This document shows positions 27,494 to 35,104 of a stretch of 64,000 bases of DNA, one piece after another (the first letter of the stretch is position 1; every line of letters begins with the position of its first letter). The position numbers were made by a program, and so were the translations under genes. The stretch covers positions 1 to 64,000 of the forward strand of contig DASXNV010000088.1 in assembly GCA_036494815.1 (NCBI GenBank), in the 5' to 3' direction. A model generated the notes under the pieces. That model made no database searches. It was not told the DNA's origin and worked only from the letters and a program-made list of their open reading frames with translations. The DNA is from Poindextera sp036494815 (GTDB taxonomy: Bacteria; Pseudomonadota; Alphaproteobacteria; Caulobacterales; Caulobacteraceae).

Positions 27494-28290
27494 TCACCGC
27501 ACTCGATCACATCGCCCTGGCCGTGGGCGACTTCGAAGCCTCCGCCGACGCCTACGAGGCCCTGTTCGCTCTTCGAGCCGAGCGCCAAGATCCGGTGGGC
27601 GGCGCCAGGCGCGCTCGGTTCCGGCTGACCAATATGTCCCTGGAGATCATCGCCGCCGAGGGCGCTGGGCCTGCCGGCGATCGGGTTCGTGCGCGGCTGG
27701 CCGAGCAGGGCCAGGGGCTGCTGGCAGTCGCCTTTCGGGTCGACGATCTGGACAGGGCCCAGCGCCTGCTCGAACGGCGCGGCGTAGCCTCGACCGCCGC
27801 TCAAGGCTGCGCCCGCCTGGCCGCCGAAACCACATACGGCCTGCCCCTCTCATTGGTCGAAGCAGCGCCATCCGTTCCCTCGGGCGCAATTGGCGACCCC
27901 ACCGCCAGCCTGCACGCCCTGGACCACATCGTCGTCCAGACGCCCAATCCCGATCGCGCCCTGGCCCTCTTTGGCGCCAAGCTGGGCCTGGATCTGCGGC
28001 TGGATCGCACCAACGCCACCTGGGGCAATCGCCTGCTGTTCTTCCGCTGCGGTGACAGCGTGGTCGAGATCGGTCATGGCCTGGCCGACGGCGTCTCGGA
28101 CGGGCCGGACCTGTTCGGCGGCCTGGCTTGGCGCACTCGCGACCCACAGGCCGCCCGGGTGCGGATGGCTGCGGTGGGTTTCAACGTCTCCGAGGTTCGC
28201 AAGGGCCGCAAGCCCGGCACGGAGGTCTTCACCGTGCGCGATGCGCCCGTGGGCGTTCCGACACTGGTGCTCAGCGCCACAAGCGATTAA
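27490..28290 (+). CDS. VOC-family (glyoxalase-like) protein
   Basis: 266 aa with two vicinal-oxygen-chelate modules. The first starts TALDHIALAVGDFEASADAY; the second starts near residue 135 with LHALDHIVVQTPNPDRALALF. The fold resembles the glyoxalase-like domain 3 family. Potential metal ligands are the His of each LDHI strand and Glu in VVEIGHG. The start overlaps the mtaB stop (ATGA). Function unknown; it could be a dioxygenase, a glyoxalase or a binding protein. Confidence 0.82.
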   Translation: MITALDHIALAVGDFEASADAYEALFALRAERQDPVGGARRARFRLTNMSLEIIAAEGAGPAGDRVRARLAEQGQGLLAVAFRVDDLDRAQRLLERRGVASTAAQGCARLAAETTYGLPLSLVEAAPSVPSGAIGDPTASLHALDHIVVQTPNPDRALALFGAKLGLDLRLDRTNATWGNRLLFFRCGDSVVEIGHGLADGVSDGPDLFGGLAWRTRDPQAARVRMAAVGFNVSEVRKGRKPGTEVFTVRDAPVGVPTLVLSATSD

Positions 28291-28301
28291 GGCGTTTCGT
28301 C

Positions 28302-28916
28302 ATGCAGCCCTTCACCCATCTCGACGGCCGTGCCGCGCCTTTGGCGATCGCCAACCTGGACACCGACCAGATCATCCCCAAGCAGTTCCTCAAGACCGTG
28401 GACCGCGAGGGCCTGGGCAAGGGCCTGTTCTTTGACCTGCGCTTTGACGGCGAGGGCCGCGAGCGGCCGGACTTCGTGCTGAACCAGCCGGCCTATGCCG
28501 GGGCCAGCGTTTTGGTGGCGGGCGATAATTTCGGCTGCGGCTCGTCGCGCGAGCATGCGCCCTGGGCCCTGCTGGATTTCGGTATCCGCTGCGTGATCGC
28601 CCCATCCTTTGCGGACATCTTCTACAACAACTGCTTCAACAACGGCCTTCTGCCCCTGACCTTGCCCGAGGATCAGGTCCGCGCCCTGATGGACGAGGCC
28701 AAGGGGGGCAATCACATCTTCACCGTGGATCTGGAGAGCCAGACTGTGGTCTCGCCGTCCGGCAAGCGCTTCGGATTCGAGATCGACGCCGGCCGCAAAG
28801 AAAAGCTGCTCAAGGGCCTGGACGCCGTGGGCGAGACCCTGCAGCACGCCGGCGACATCAGCCGGTTCGAGGATGGCCGCAAGCTGGGCCAACCCTGGTT
28901 GGAGAGGCGCGCATGA
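28302..28916 (+). CDS. leuD: 3-isopropylmalate dehydratase small subunit
   Basis: 204 aa, usual LeuD size. With LeuC it isomerises 2- to 3-isopropylmalate in leucine synthesis. Signatures are LAIANLDTDQIIPKQFLKT near the start and DNFGCGSSREHAPWAL in the middle, which help shape the active site. leuC is not adjacent; instead a small monooxygenase-like gene overlaps the leuD end by four bases (ATGA) and leuB follows. The gene begins 11 bases after the VOC gene and may be read from the dapF promoter too. Confidence 0.96.
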   Translation: MQPFTHLDGRAAPLAIANLDTDQIIPKQFLKTVDREGLGKGLFFDLRFDGEGRERPDFVLNQPAYAGASVLVAGDNFGCGSSREHAPWALLDFGIRCVIAPSFADIFYNNCFNNGLLPLTLPEDQVRALMDEAKGGNHIFTVDLESQTVVSPSGKRFGFEIDAGRKEKLLKGLDAVGETLQHAGDISRFEDGRKLGQPWLERRA

Positions 28917-29215
28917 AGCTGATCGTCGCTGGCACGGTTCGCGTGCCGCCTGAAAGCCTCGACTCCCTGCGCCCGCACATGAAGCAGATGATGACCGCTT
29001 CCCGCGCCGAGGACGGATGCCTGCAATACGGCTATGCCGAGGATGTGGCCGAGCCGGGCCTGATCCACGTGTTCGAGCTCTGGCGCGACGAGACGGCCCT
29101 GGCCGCCCACTTCCAGACCGAGCACATGGCCCGCTGGCGCGCGGCCTGGCCGCAGTTCGGGGTGTCCGAGCGCAAGCTGTCCGCCTACGACGTCAGCGGC
29201 GAACGCATAATCTGA
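28913..29215 (+). CDS. Antibiotic-biosynthesis-monooxygenase (ABM) domain protein
   Basis: 100 aa, a single ferredoxin-like ABM domain: LIVAGTVRVPPESLDSLRPH, then ASRAEDGCLQYGYAEDVAEPG and HVFELWRDETALAAHFQTEH. Family members act as quinol monooxygenases, heme-degrading enzymes or small detoxifying proteins; the exact role here is unknown. It is sandwiched between leuD (4-base overlap) and leuB (10-base gap), so it is made with leucine-biosynthetic enzymes. No obvious biochemical link to leucine synthesis is known to me. Confidence 0.85.
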   Translation: MKLIVAGTVRVPPESLDSLRPHMKQMMTASRAEDGCLQYGYAEDVAEPGLIHVFELWRDETALAAHFQTEHMARWRAAWPQFGVSERKLSAYDVSGERII

Positions 29216-29225
29216 AGGACCTTCC

Positions 29226-30278
29226 ATGAGCACGCTTCTTGTTCTTCCGGGCGATGGCATCGGCCCGGAGGTGATCGAACAGGTTCGCCGTATCGCCAGC
29301 CGGCTGGTCAATGACCTGACCATCGAGGAGCGGGCCTTTGGTGGGACCAGCTTCGACCAGTATGGCGAGCCGCTTACCGACGAGGCCGAGGCCGTGGCTC
29401 TGGGCTCCGACGCGGTGCTGATGGGCGCAGTGGGCGGCCCCCAATGGGCCAACGCCCCGCGCGACAAGCGCCCCGAAGCCGGCCTGCTGCGCCTGCGCCT
29501 AGCTATGAACGTCTATGCCAATCTTCGGCCGGCAATCTGTTTCGACGCCCTGGCCAACGCCTCGGCCTTGAAGCCGGAATTCGTTTCCGGCCTCGACATC
29601 ATGATCGTGCGCGAGCTGACGGGGGGGGTCTATTTCGGCAAGCCGCGCGGCATCGAAGTCCTGCCGGACGGCCAGAAGCGCGGCGTGGACACGCAGGTCT
29701 ACACCACCCACGAGATCGAGCGCGTCAGCCGGGTGGCGTTTGAACTGGCCCGCGGCCGCAGCAACAAGGTCACCTCCTGCGAGAAGTCCAACGTCATGGA
29801 GACGGGCCTTCTATGGCGTGAAGTGATCACCGCCCTGCATGCGCGCGACTATGCTGACGTGCAGCTGGAGCACATGCTGGCCGACAACGCCGCCATGCAG
29901 TTGGTCAAGAATCCGCGCCAGTTCGACGTGATCGTCACCGACAACCTGTTCGGCGACATCCTGTCGGACGAGGCCGCCATGCTCACCGGCGGCATTGGCC
30001 TGTTGCCCTCGGCCGCCCTGGGCGATCCCGGCAAGCCGGGCCTGTACGAACCCATCCACGGTTCCGCCCCCGACATCGCCGGCCAGGGCCTGGCCAATCC
30101 CTTGGCCGCCATCCTGTCCTTCGAGATGGCGCTGCGTTGGTCTTTGGGTCGGATCGATCTGGCCGACAAACTACAGGCGGCGGTCAAGGCGGCGCTTGAG
30201 GACGGCGCCCGGACCCGGGATATCGGCGGCGCTTTGAGCACCGCCCAGATGGGCGATGCGGTGTTGAAGAGGCTGTAG
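29226..30278 (+). CDS. leuB: 3-isopropylmalate dehydrogenase
   Basis: 350 aa. Oxidatively decarboxylates 3-isopropylmalate with NAD. Visible are LLVLPGDGIGPEVI at the start, the substrate Arg cluster LRLRLAMNVYANLRP, the TCCEKSNVMETGLLW-like helix, the metal Asp residues in DNLFGDILSDEAAML, and the nucleotide loop PIHGSAPDIAGQG. The ribosome site AAGGAC lies 7 bases before the ATG. Last gene of the leuD operon. After it comes the emr operator, so a promoter switch lies in the 95-bp gap. Confidence 0.97.
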   Translation: MSTLLVLPGDGIGPEVIEQVRRIASRLVNDLTIEERAFGGTSFDQYGEPLTDEAEAVALGSDAVLMGAVGGPQWANAPRDKRPEAGLLRLRLAMNVYANLRPAICFDALANASALKPEFVSGLDIMIVRELTGGVYFGKPRGIEVLPDGQKRGVDTQVYTTHEIERVSRVAFELARGRSNKVTSCEKSNVMETGLLWREVITALHARDYADVQLEHMLADNAAMQLVKNPRQFDVIVTDNLFGDILSDEAAMLTGGIGLLPSAALGDPGKPGLYEPIHGSAPDIAGQGLANPLAAILSFEMALRWSLGRIDLADKLQAAVKAALEDGARTRDIGGALSTAQMGDAVLKRL

Positions 30279-30297
30279 GCCCGAACTTCCCGCTTGA

Positions 30298-30321
30298 AAA
30301 CTGGACACGTTCGTCCACTTT
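30298..30321. promoter_or_regulatory. TetR-type operator upstream of emrA
   Basis: AAACTGGAC and GTCCACTTT are near-perfect inverted arms (one C/C mismatch) separated by ACGTTC. It lies 53-76 bases before emrA, whose operon ends with a TetR regulator gene. This layout suggests that the TetR protein represses its own operon here. Confidence 0.6.
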
Positions 30322-30373
30322 ATCCAAAAGCCGTTTGGTTGTGGGTGTTTTCAAGTCGTAGGGGGTTCGGCTT

Positions 30374-31468
30374 ATGCCGAAGGGGAAACTTATCCCGTTG
30401 GTCGCGGGCGGCGTGGTGGCGCTGGGCCTGATGATCGGCGGCGGCCTGTGGTGGGCCGACCGGCAGAAATTCGAGAGCACCGACAACGCCTTTGTCGAGG
30501 CCGACACCGCCCAGGTCAGCGCCCTGATCGCCGACCATGTGGCCGAGGTCATGATCGCCGACAATCAGCGCGTCGCGCCGGGCCAGGTGCTGGTCAAGCT
30601 GGACCCAACCGACTTTCAGGATCGCCTGGCCCAGGCCCGCGCCAATCTGGCGGCGGCCCAGGCGGCGGTGAGAAGCGTCGACGACAAGGCGGTGCTAGAA
30701 ACCTCGATGATCGCCGAGCGGGCCGCCGGGGTGACGAGCGCTGAGGCCAGCGCCCGCACCGCCGACCTGGATATGAACCGTTATGGCACGCTGGCCGAAA
30801 AGGGCTGGGTGTCCGACCAGGGCCTGCAGTCCGCCAAAAGCCAGGCCCAGCAGACCGCCGCCGGCGTCACCCAGGCCCAGGCCAGCCTGCAGGCCGAGCA
30901 GCGCACGGCCCAGTCCTTGACCTCCATGCGCGCCCAGAACCTGGCCCAGGTGGAGGCGGCCAAGGCCGCGGTGCAACAGGCCCAGACCGATCTGGATCGC
31001 ACGGTGATCCGCGCGCCGATCGGCGGGGTGGTGGGCGCCCGTTCGGTGCGCGCCGGACAATATGTCCAGCCGGGGGTGACCCTGTTGGCCGTGGTGCCGC
31101 TGGGCCAGACCTATGTGGTGGCCAATTTCAAGGAGACCCAGGTGGCGCGCATGCGGATCGGCCAAGCCGTGCAGATCCGCGCCGACGCCTTCAGGCAGCC
31201 GATCAAGGGCCGCATCGACAGCTTCGCCCCCGCCACGGGCTCGGAATTCGCCCTGATCCCGGTGGAGAACGCCGTGGGCAATTTCACCAAGATCACCCAG
31301 AGGGTGCCGGTGAAGATCGCCGTAGAGCCCAATGGCCCCCTGGCCGGCGCCTTGCGGCCGGGCCTGTCAGTGGTGGTGAAGGTCGATGTCACCGGCCGCA
31401 CCGGCGCCAGCTTCGCCGAGATCGGCGCGCCCCGGGTCGAAATGGCCCGGCAGGGCGCGGACCGCTAG
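30374..31468 (+). CDS. emrA: HlyD-family membrane-fusion protein (EmrA-like)
   Basis: 364 aa. One N-terminal membrane helix (IPLVAGGVVALGLMIGGGLWW), then the lipoyl-like segment FESTDNAFVEADTAQVSALIADHV, a long alpha-hairpin rich in Ala/Gln (residues ~85-200), and a beta-barrel part with GARSVRAGQYVQPGVTLLAV. This is the EmrA type that bridges the inner-membrane pump to an outer-membrane channel. emrB follows after three bases. No TolC-like gene is in this cluster, so a channel from elsewhere must be used. Confidence 0.93.
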   Translation: MPKGKLIPLVAGGVVALGLMIGGGLWWADRQKFESTDNAFVEADTAQVSALIADHVAEVMIADNQRVAPGQVLVKLDPTDFQDRLAQARANLAAAQAAVRSVDDKAVLETSMIAERAAGVTSAEASARTADLDMNRYGTLAEKGWVSDQGLQSAKSQAQQTAAGVTQAQASLQAEQRTAQSLTSMRAQNLAQVEAAKAAVQQAQTDLDRTVIRAPIGGVVGARSVRAGQYVQPGVTLLAVVPLGQTYVVANFKETQVARMRIGQAVQIRADAFRQPIKGRIDSFAPATGSEFALIPVENAVGNFTKITQRVPVKIAVEPNGPLAGALRPGLSVVVKVDVTGRTGASFAEIGAPRVEMARQGADR

Positions 31469-31471
31469 GCC

Positions 31472-33121
31472 GTGAACAAGCCGCTCGCCCCGCCAGCCGC
31501 GACGATTTCGCCCGCCATTCCAGGCCTGGGTATCGCCTCGCCGCCGCTCAAGGCCAATGGCGAGATCAACTGGCTCTATCTGTTCATCGGTTTCGGGGCC
31601 ATGGCCTTCGGCCAGTTCATGGCCATGTTGGACATCCAGATCGTGGCTTCGTCCCTGCCGCAGATCCAGGCCGGCATCAGCGCCAGCGCCGACGAGGTGA
31701 GCTGGGTGCAGACCGCCTATCTGATCCCCGAAGTGGTGATGATCCCCCTGTCGGGCTACCTGTCGCGGTTGTGGGGCACCCAGAAGCTGTTCATGGCCTC
31801 GTGCATCGGCTTCACCGTCATGAGCGTGCTTACCGGCCTGTCCTCGAACATCGACCAGATGATCGTCACCCGCGCTCTGCAGGGTTTCATCGGCGGGGCC
31901 ATGATTCCCACCGTCTTCGCCATCGCCTTCACCGCCTTTCCCGTGGAAAAGCGCCTGGCCGCCGGCACCGTCATGGGACTCATCGTGTCCCTGGCGCCCA
32001 TGATCGGCCCGACTCTGGGCGGCCACCTGACCGACCTTCTGAGCTGGCGCTGGCTGTTCTTCATCAATGTGATCCCGGGGATCATCGTCACCACCCTGGT
32101 CAGCCGGTTCGGCGACTTCGACAAGGGCGATCCCAGCCTGGCCAAGGGCTTCGACTGGCCAGGGCTGATCTTGATGGCCACCTTCCTGATGAGCCTGCAA
32201 TACGTGCTCGAGGAGGGCGCGTCCAAGGACTGGATGGCCGACGACCGCATCCTATGGCTGACGGTGCTGGCGGTCCTGTCCGGCGCCGCGTTCATCTGGC
32301 GCCAGCTCAGCTATCACCAGCCGATCGTGCAGCTGAAGGCCTTCGCCGACCGAAATTTCTCGGTGGGAATCATCATCAACTTCACCAACGGCGCGGTCCT
32401 GTTCGGCGGCACCTTTCTGATTCCGCTGTTTCTGGGCCGGATCGAGCAGTTCACTCCGGCGCAGGTAGGCACCACCATGCTGGTGTCGGGCCTCGTCACC
32501 TTCATCATCGCGCCGGTGGCCAGCCGGGTGGTGCGTCAGGTTGACGGCCGCATCGCCATCGTGTTCGGCCTGTCCCTGTCCGCCTTCGGCATCTGGTCCG
32601 GCCACGCTCTGACCAAGACCTGGGGTTTCTGGGACTTCGCCTGGCTGCAGGGCCTGCGGGCCTTTGGCACCATGGTGGCCATGATCGGCGGCCAGATGAC
32701 GGCCATGAGCACCCTGCCGCCGCAGCTGACCAAATCGGCCTCAGGCATCCTCAACCTGGCCCGCAACACCGGCGGCGCGGTGGGCCTGGCCCTGTTGTCC
32801 ACCAATCTGACCCGGCAGACCGCCTCGCACATGGTCGACCTGACTTCGGCCATCAGCCTGTCCAATGTCCGCGCCCAAGCCATGCTCCAGGGCCTGACCG
32901 AACGCATGGCCTCCATGGGTGTTTCCGATCCGGGCGGCGCGGCGCGAAAGGCGTTCGACTTCATGTTGTCGCAGCAGGCCCAGGTCCTGGCCTTCGGTGA
33001 CGGCTTCGCGCTCCTGACCGTCTTTTGCCTGGGCGCGGCGGCGGCTTCGTTACTGGCCCGCCCCGGACCGGCCATGGGCATGGCGCCCGCCGCCGCGACC
33101 GCGCCGCCGGACAGTCACTGA
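31472..33121 (+). CDS. emrB: DHA2-family MFS multidrug efflux pump (EmrB-like)
   Basis: 549 aa from a GTG start, with about 14 membrane helices as in the DHA2 family. The motif LDIQIVASSLPQIQAGISAS and the loop-2/3 motif GYLSRLWGTQKLF (motif A-like) are typical of proton-driven drug exporters of the EmrB/QacA group. It works with the membrane-fusion protein encoded just upstream. The stop overlaps the start of tetR by one base, so pump and regulator are coupled. The drug range is not predictable from sequence. Confidence 0.94.
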   Translation: MNKPLAPPAATISPAIPGLGIASPPLKANGEINWLYLFIGFGAMAFGQFMAMLDIQIVASSLPQIQAGISASADEVSWVQTAYLIPEVVMIPLSGYLSRLWGTQKLFMASCIGFTVMSVLTGLSSNIDQMIVTRALQGFIGGAMIPTVFAIAFTAFPVEKRLAAGTVMGLIVSLAPMIGPTLGGHLTDLLSWRWLFFINVIPGIIVTTLVSRFGDFDKGDPSLAKGFDWPGLILMATFLMSLQYVLEEGASKDWMADDRILWLTVLAVLSGAAFIWRQLSYHQPIVQLKAFADRNFSVGIIINFTNGAVLFGGTFLIPLFLGRIEQFTPAQVGTTMLVSGLVTFIIAPVASRVVRQVDGRIAIVFGLSLSAFGIWSGHALTKTWGFWDFAWLQGLRAFGTMVAMIGGQMTAMSTLPPQLTKSASGILNLARNTGGAVGLALLSTNLTRQTASHMVDLTSAISLSNVRAQAMLQGLTERMASMGVSDPGGAARKAFDFMLSQQAQVLAFGDGFALLTVFCLGAAAASLLARPGPAMGMAPAAATAPPDSH

Positions 33122-33741
33122 TGCCCCGCGCCATCGGCCAGATCGACCAGGCCAAGTCGGAAGCCATGCTCGACGCCGCCGGCGCGGTGATCTCCGAACG
33201 CGGCCTCGGCGCCCCGGTGGAGACCATCGCCCGCCGGGCCGGGGTGTCGAAACAGACTCTCTACAACCACTATGGCGGCAAGGAAGGATTGATCCGGGCC
33301 CTGGTCCGCCGACGAGTCGACCAGATGACGGCGCCCCTGTCCGACACCGACCACTATGAGCGACCGGAAGCGGCCCTGGCGGCCTTCGCCCAGGCGCTGA
33401 TGGAGGCGATACTGTCGCCCATGAGCCTGGCGGTGATGCGGGTGGCCATTCACGGGGCGCTGGACATGCCCGACATGGCCCAGACCTTTTATGAGGCCGG
33501 TCCGATGACGACCCGAGTGCGTCTGGCCGCCTTCCTGCGCGCCGAGACTGAGGCCGGCAGGCTGGCTGTGGATGATCCTGCCTATGCCGCGGAGCTGTTC
33601 GGGGCCATGGTGAGCTCGCGGCAGATCAGAGCCCTGTTGGGCCTGGCCGTGCCGGGGGACGCCGACACGGTGCAGCGGCTGAGCCGGACCATCGCGCACA
33701 GGTTCGTGCGGGCCTATGCCCCGGACATCGCAGAGGCCTAA
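33121..33741 (+). CDS. TetR-family transcriptional regulator
   Basis: 206 aa from the ATG at 33121, which overlaps the emrB stop (TGATG). The N-terminal HTH is standard: AKSEAMLDAAGAVISERGLG, then ETIARRAGVSKQTLYNHYGGKEGLI. The ligand-binding helices resemble the AefR-like TetR C-terminal group. It probably represses the emrAB-tetR operon through the palindrome at 30298-30321, released by a pump substrate. Its end overlaps the opposite-strand YgjP-like gene by four bases (CTAA). Confidence 0.9.
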   Translation: MPRAIGQIDQAKSEAMLDAAGAVISERGLGAPVETIARRAGVSKQTLYNHYGGKEGLIRALVRRRVDQMTAPLSDTDHYERPEAALAAFAQALMEAILSPMSLAVMRVAIHGALDMPDMAQTFYEAGPMTTRVRLAAFLRAETEAGRLAVDDPAYAAELFGAMVSSRQIRALLGLAVPGDADTVQRLSRTIAHRFVRAYAPDIAEA

Positions 33742-34502
33742 CCCTCGCTCCCGAACCCATGCAGCCGCGCCCCATGCTCGCGAAGCCAGGCGCGGTGCGG
33801 GCGGTGATCCCCGACCAAGCCATGCACCACCGCCCAGAAACGCGGCGAGTGGTTGGCTTCGATTAGGTGGGCGCATTCGTGGGCGGCCACATAGTCGGCC
33901 ACAGCGTAGGGGGCCAGGATCAGGCGCCAGGAATAGCGGATGCGGCCAACCTCATAGCCAGCGCCGAAGCCTTGCGTGCGCGGCGGGCGGCACGAACCCC
34001 AGCGCGAGCGCGCATCGGTGATCGAAACCAGCGGCAGGGGACGTTGCAGCGCGGCGGCATAGATCTCGGTGCGTTCGGCGAGGAACCGGCGGGCCTCGGC
34101 CTTGAGCACGCGAGTCACCGCGCCTGAGAACCGCGTCACGTCCCCACCCACCGTCAGCTGGCCCGGCTCGCCGTCGATCCCGGACCGAAAGCTGGCGCGG
34201 CCAGGCTTGTGAACCAGATTGCAGGGCCGACCTAGAACCTCGATCACCTGCCCCGGCGCCAGGGTCTGGACCTCCGGCCGGGCGGCGATCTGTTCGGTGA
34301 TCCAGGTAGCCCTTTCGACGGCGAAGGCGGCGGCGGCGGAAAGTTGCTTGAGGCTCGGCGCCACAGCGATCACCTCGCCCCGGGCCAAGTCCAGCCTCAA
34401 GCTGACCCGCCGCGCGCGGCCGCTGACCTTCAGGCGCACGCCCACGCCCGCGACCTCGATGCGGTCACCGTCCGCAAAACGCTGGGGTTTGAGCCAACTC
34501 AC
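33738..34502 (-). CDS. YgjP-like (DUF45) metal-dependent hydrolase
   Basis: 254 aa from the GTG at 34502, just after the stop of the upstream gene. The zinc-metallopeptidase motif HECAHLIEANHSPRFW is near residue 205-220, of the H-E-x-x-H type with a third His in NHS, as in YgjP/SprT-like proteins. The preceding RWGSCRPPRTQGFG segment is the family signature. It is presumably a cytoplasmic protease-like enzyme of unknown substrate. It forms a tight pair with the 153-aa gene upstream. Confidence 0.88.
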   Translation of the reverse strand: MSWLKPQRFADGDRIEVAGVGVRLKVSGRARRVSLRLDLARGEVIAVAPSLKQLSAAAAFAVERATWITEQIAARPEVQTLAPGQVIEVLGRPCNLVHKPGRASFRSGIDGEPGQLTVGGDVTRFSGAVTRVLKAEARRFLAERTEIYAAALQRPLPLVSITDARSRWGSCRPPRTQGFGAGYEVGRIRYSWRLILAPYAVADYVAAHECAHLIEANHSPRFWAVVHGLVGDHRPHRAWLREHGARLHGFGSEG

Positions 34503-34506
34503 CGGA

Positions 34507-34968
34507 TCAGCGACGTTTCCAGAACACGCCGCTGCGGGCGATGTAGCGGTGCGGCAGGTCTTTGCGGCCCGCCTCCACATAGCCTTGCCGCTCCATCAAC
34601 TCCGCGACCAGGGCGGCGGCGGTGGCGATGGCCTCGTCGCTCTTGCGATAGGCCGGGCCAAAGGCGTCGTGCAGCAGGGGGTCGACCCCGGCGATGGCGG
34701 GCAGGCCGTCGAGGGTGGCTTCGATACAGGCCGAGCGCCCATCGGGCGAGCCGATGATCCTCGCCATCTCGGCGCGCATGGGATTGTCGTCGGCCAGCGA
34801 GCCCGGATCGGCATAGGGCAGGCCCAGAAGCTCGATCTCGCGCGCCAGCTGGTTGCCGTCGGCGGTGCGCAGACCCCGGGCGCGCTTCCAGATGGCGTAT
34901 CGCTCCTCCGGCGAGCGGGAAGCGAGTTTGGAGCGGGTCCAGCCGCCGATGAAACGTTCTTCTTCCAT
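34507..34968 (-). CDS. Conserved-looking hypothetical protein
   Basis: 153 aa, mostly helical and acidic/basic mixed, with no signal peptide or membrane helix. I do not recognise a family. Distinct stretches are IGGWTRSKLASRSPEERYAI and GLPAIAGVDPLLHDAFGPAY. Its stop lies four bases before the start of the YgjP-like gene, so the two are almost certainly cotranscribed. It is divergent from ftsK with about 136 bp between. Function unknown. Confidence 0.75.
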   Translation of the reverse strand: MEEERFIGGWTRSKLASRSPEERYAIWKRARGLRTADGNQLAREIELLGLPYADPGSLADDNPMRAEMARIIGSPDGRSACIEATLDGLPAIAGVDPLLHDAFGPAYRKSDEAIATAAALVAELMERQGYVEAGRKDLPHRYIARSGVFWKRR

Positions 34969-35042
34969 GCGCAGAAGCTTAGCGCGACAGCCGCGCCGAA
35001 TTAAGCCGAAATTCCCCCTGCGGCGTCTCCGTCTGCATTATC

Positions 35043-35057
35043 GTAAACGCCTCTTAA
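35043..35057. promoter_or_regulatory. Candidate CtrA box upstream of ftsK
   Basis: GTAA-N7-TTAA matches seven of eight fixed bases of the CtrA consensus. It lies 48 bases before the ftsK start chosen here. Cell-cycle control of ftsK would be plausible, but one mismatch leaves room for chance. Confidence 0.35.
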
Positions 35058-35104
35058 CCCTCTTGGCGGAAACCTGCCGCTGTAAGTGAGGGAGTTTGTG
35101 CTGG

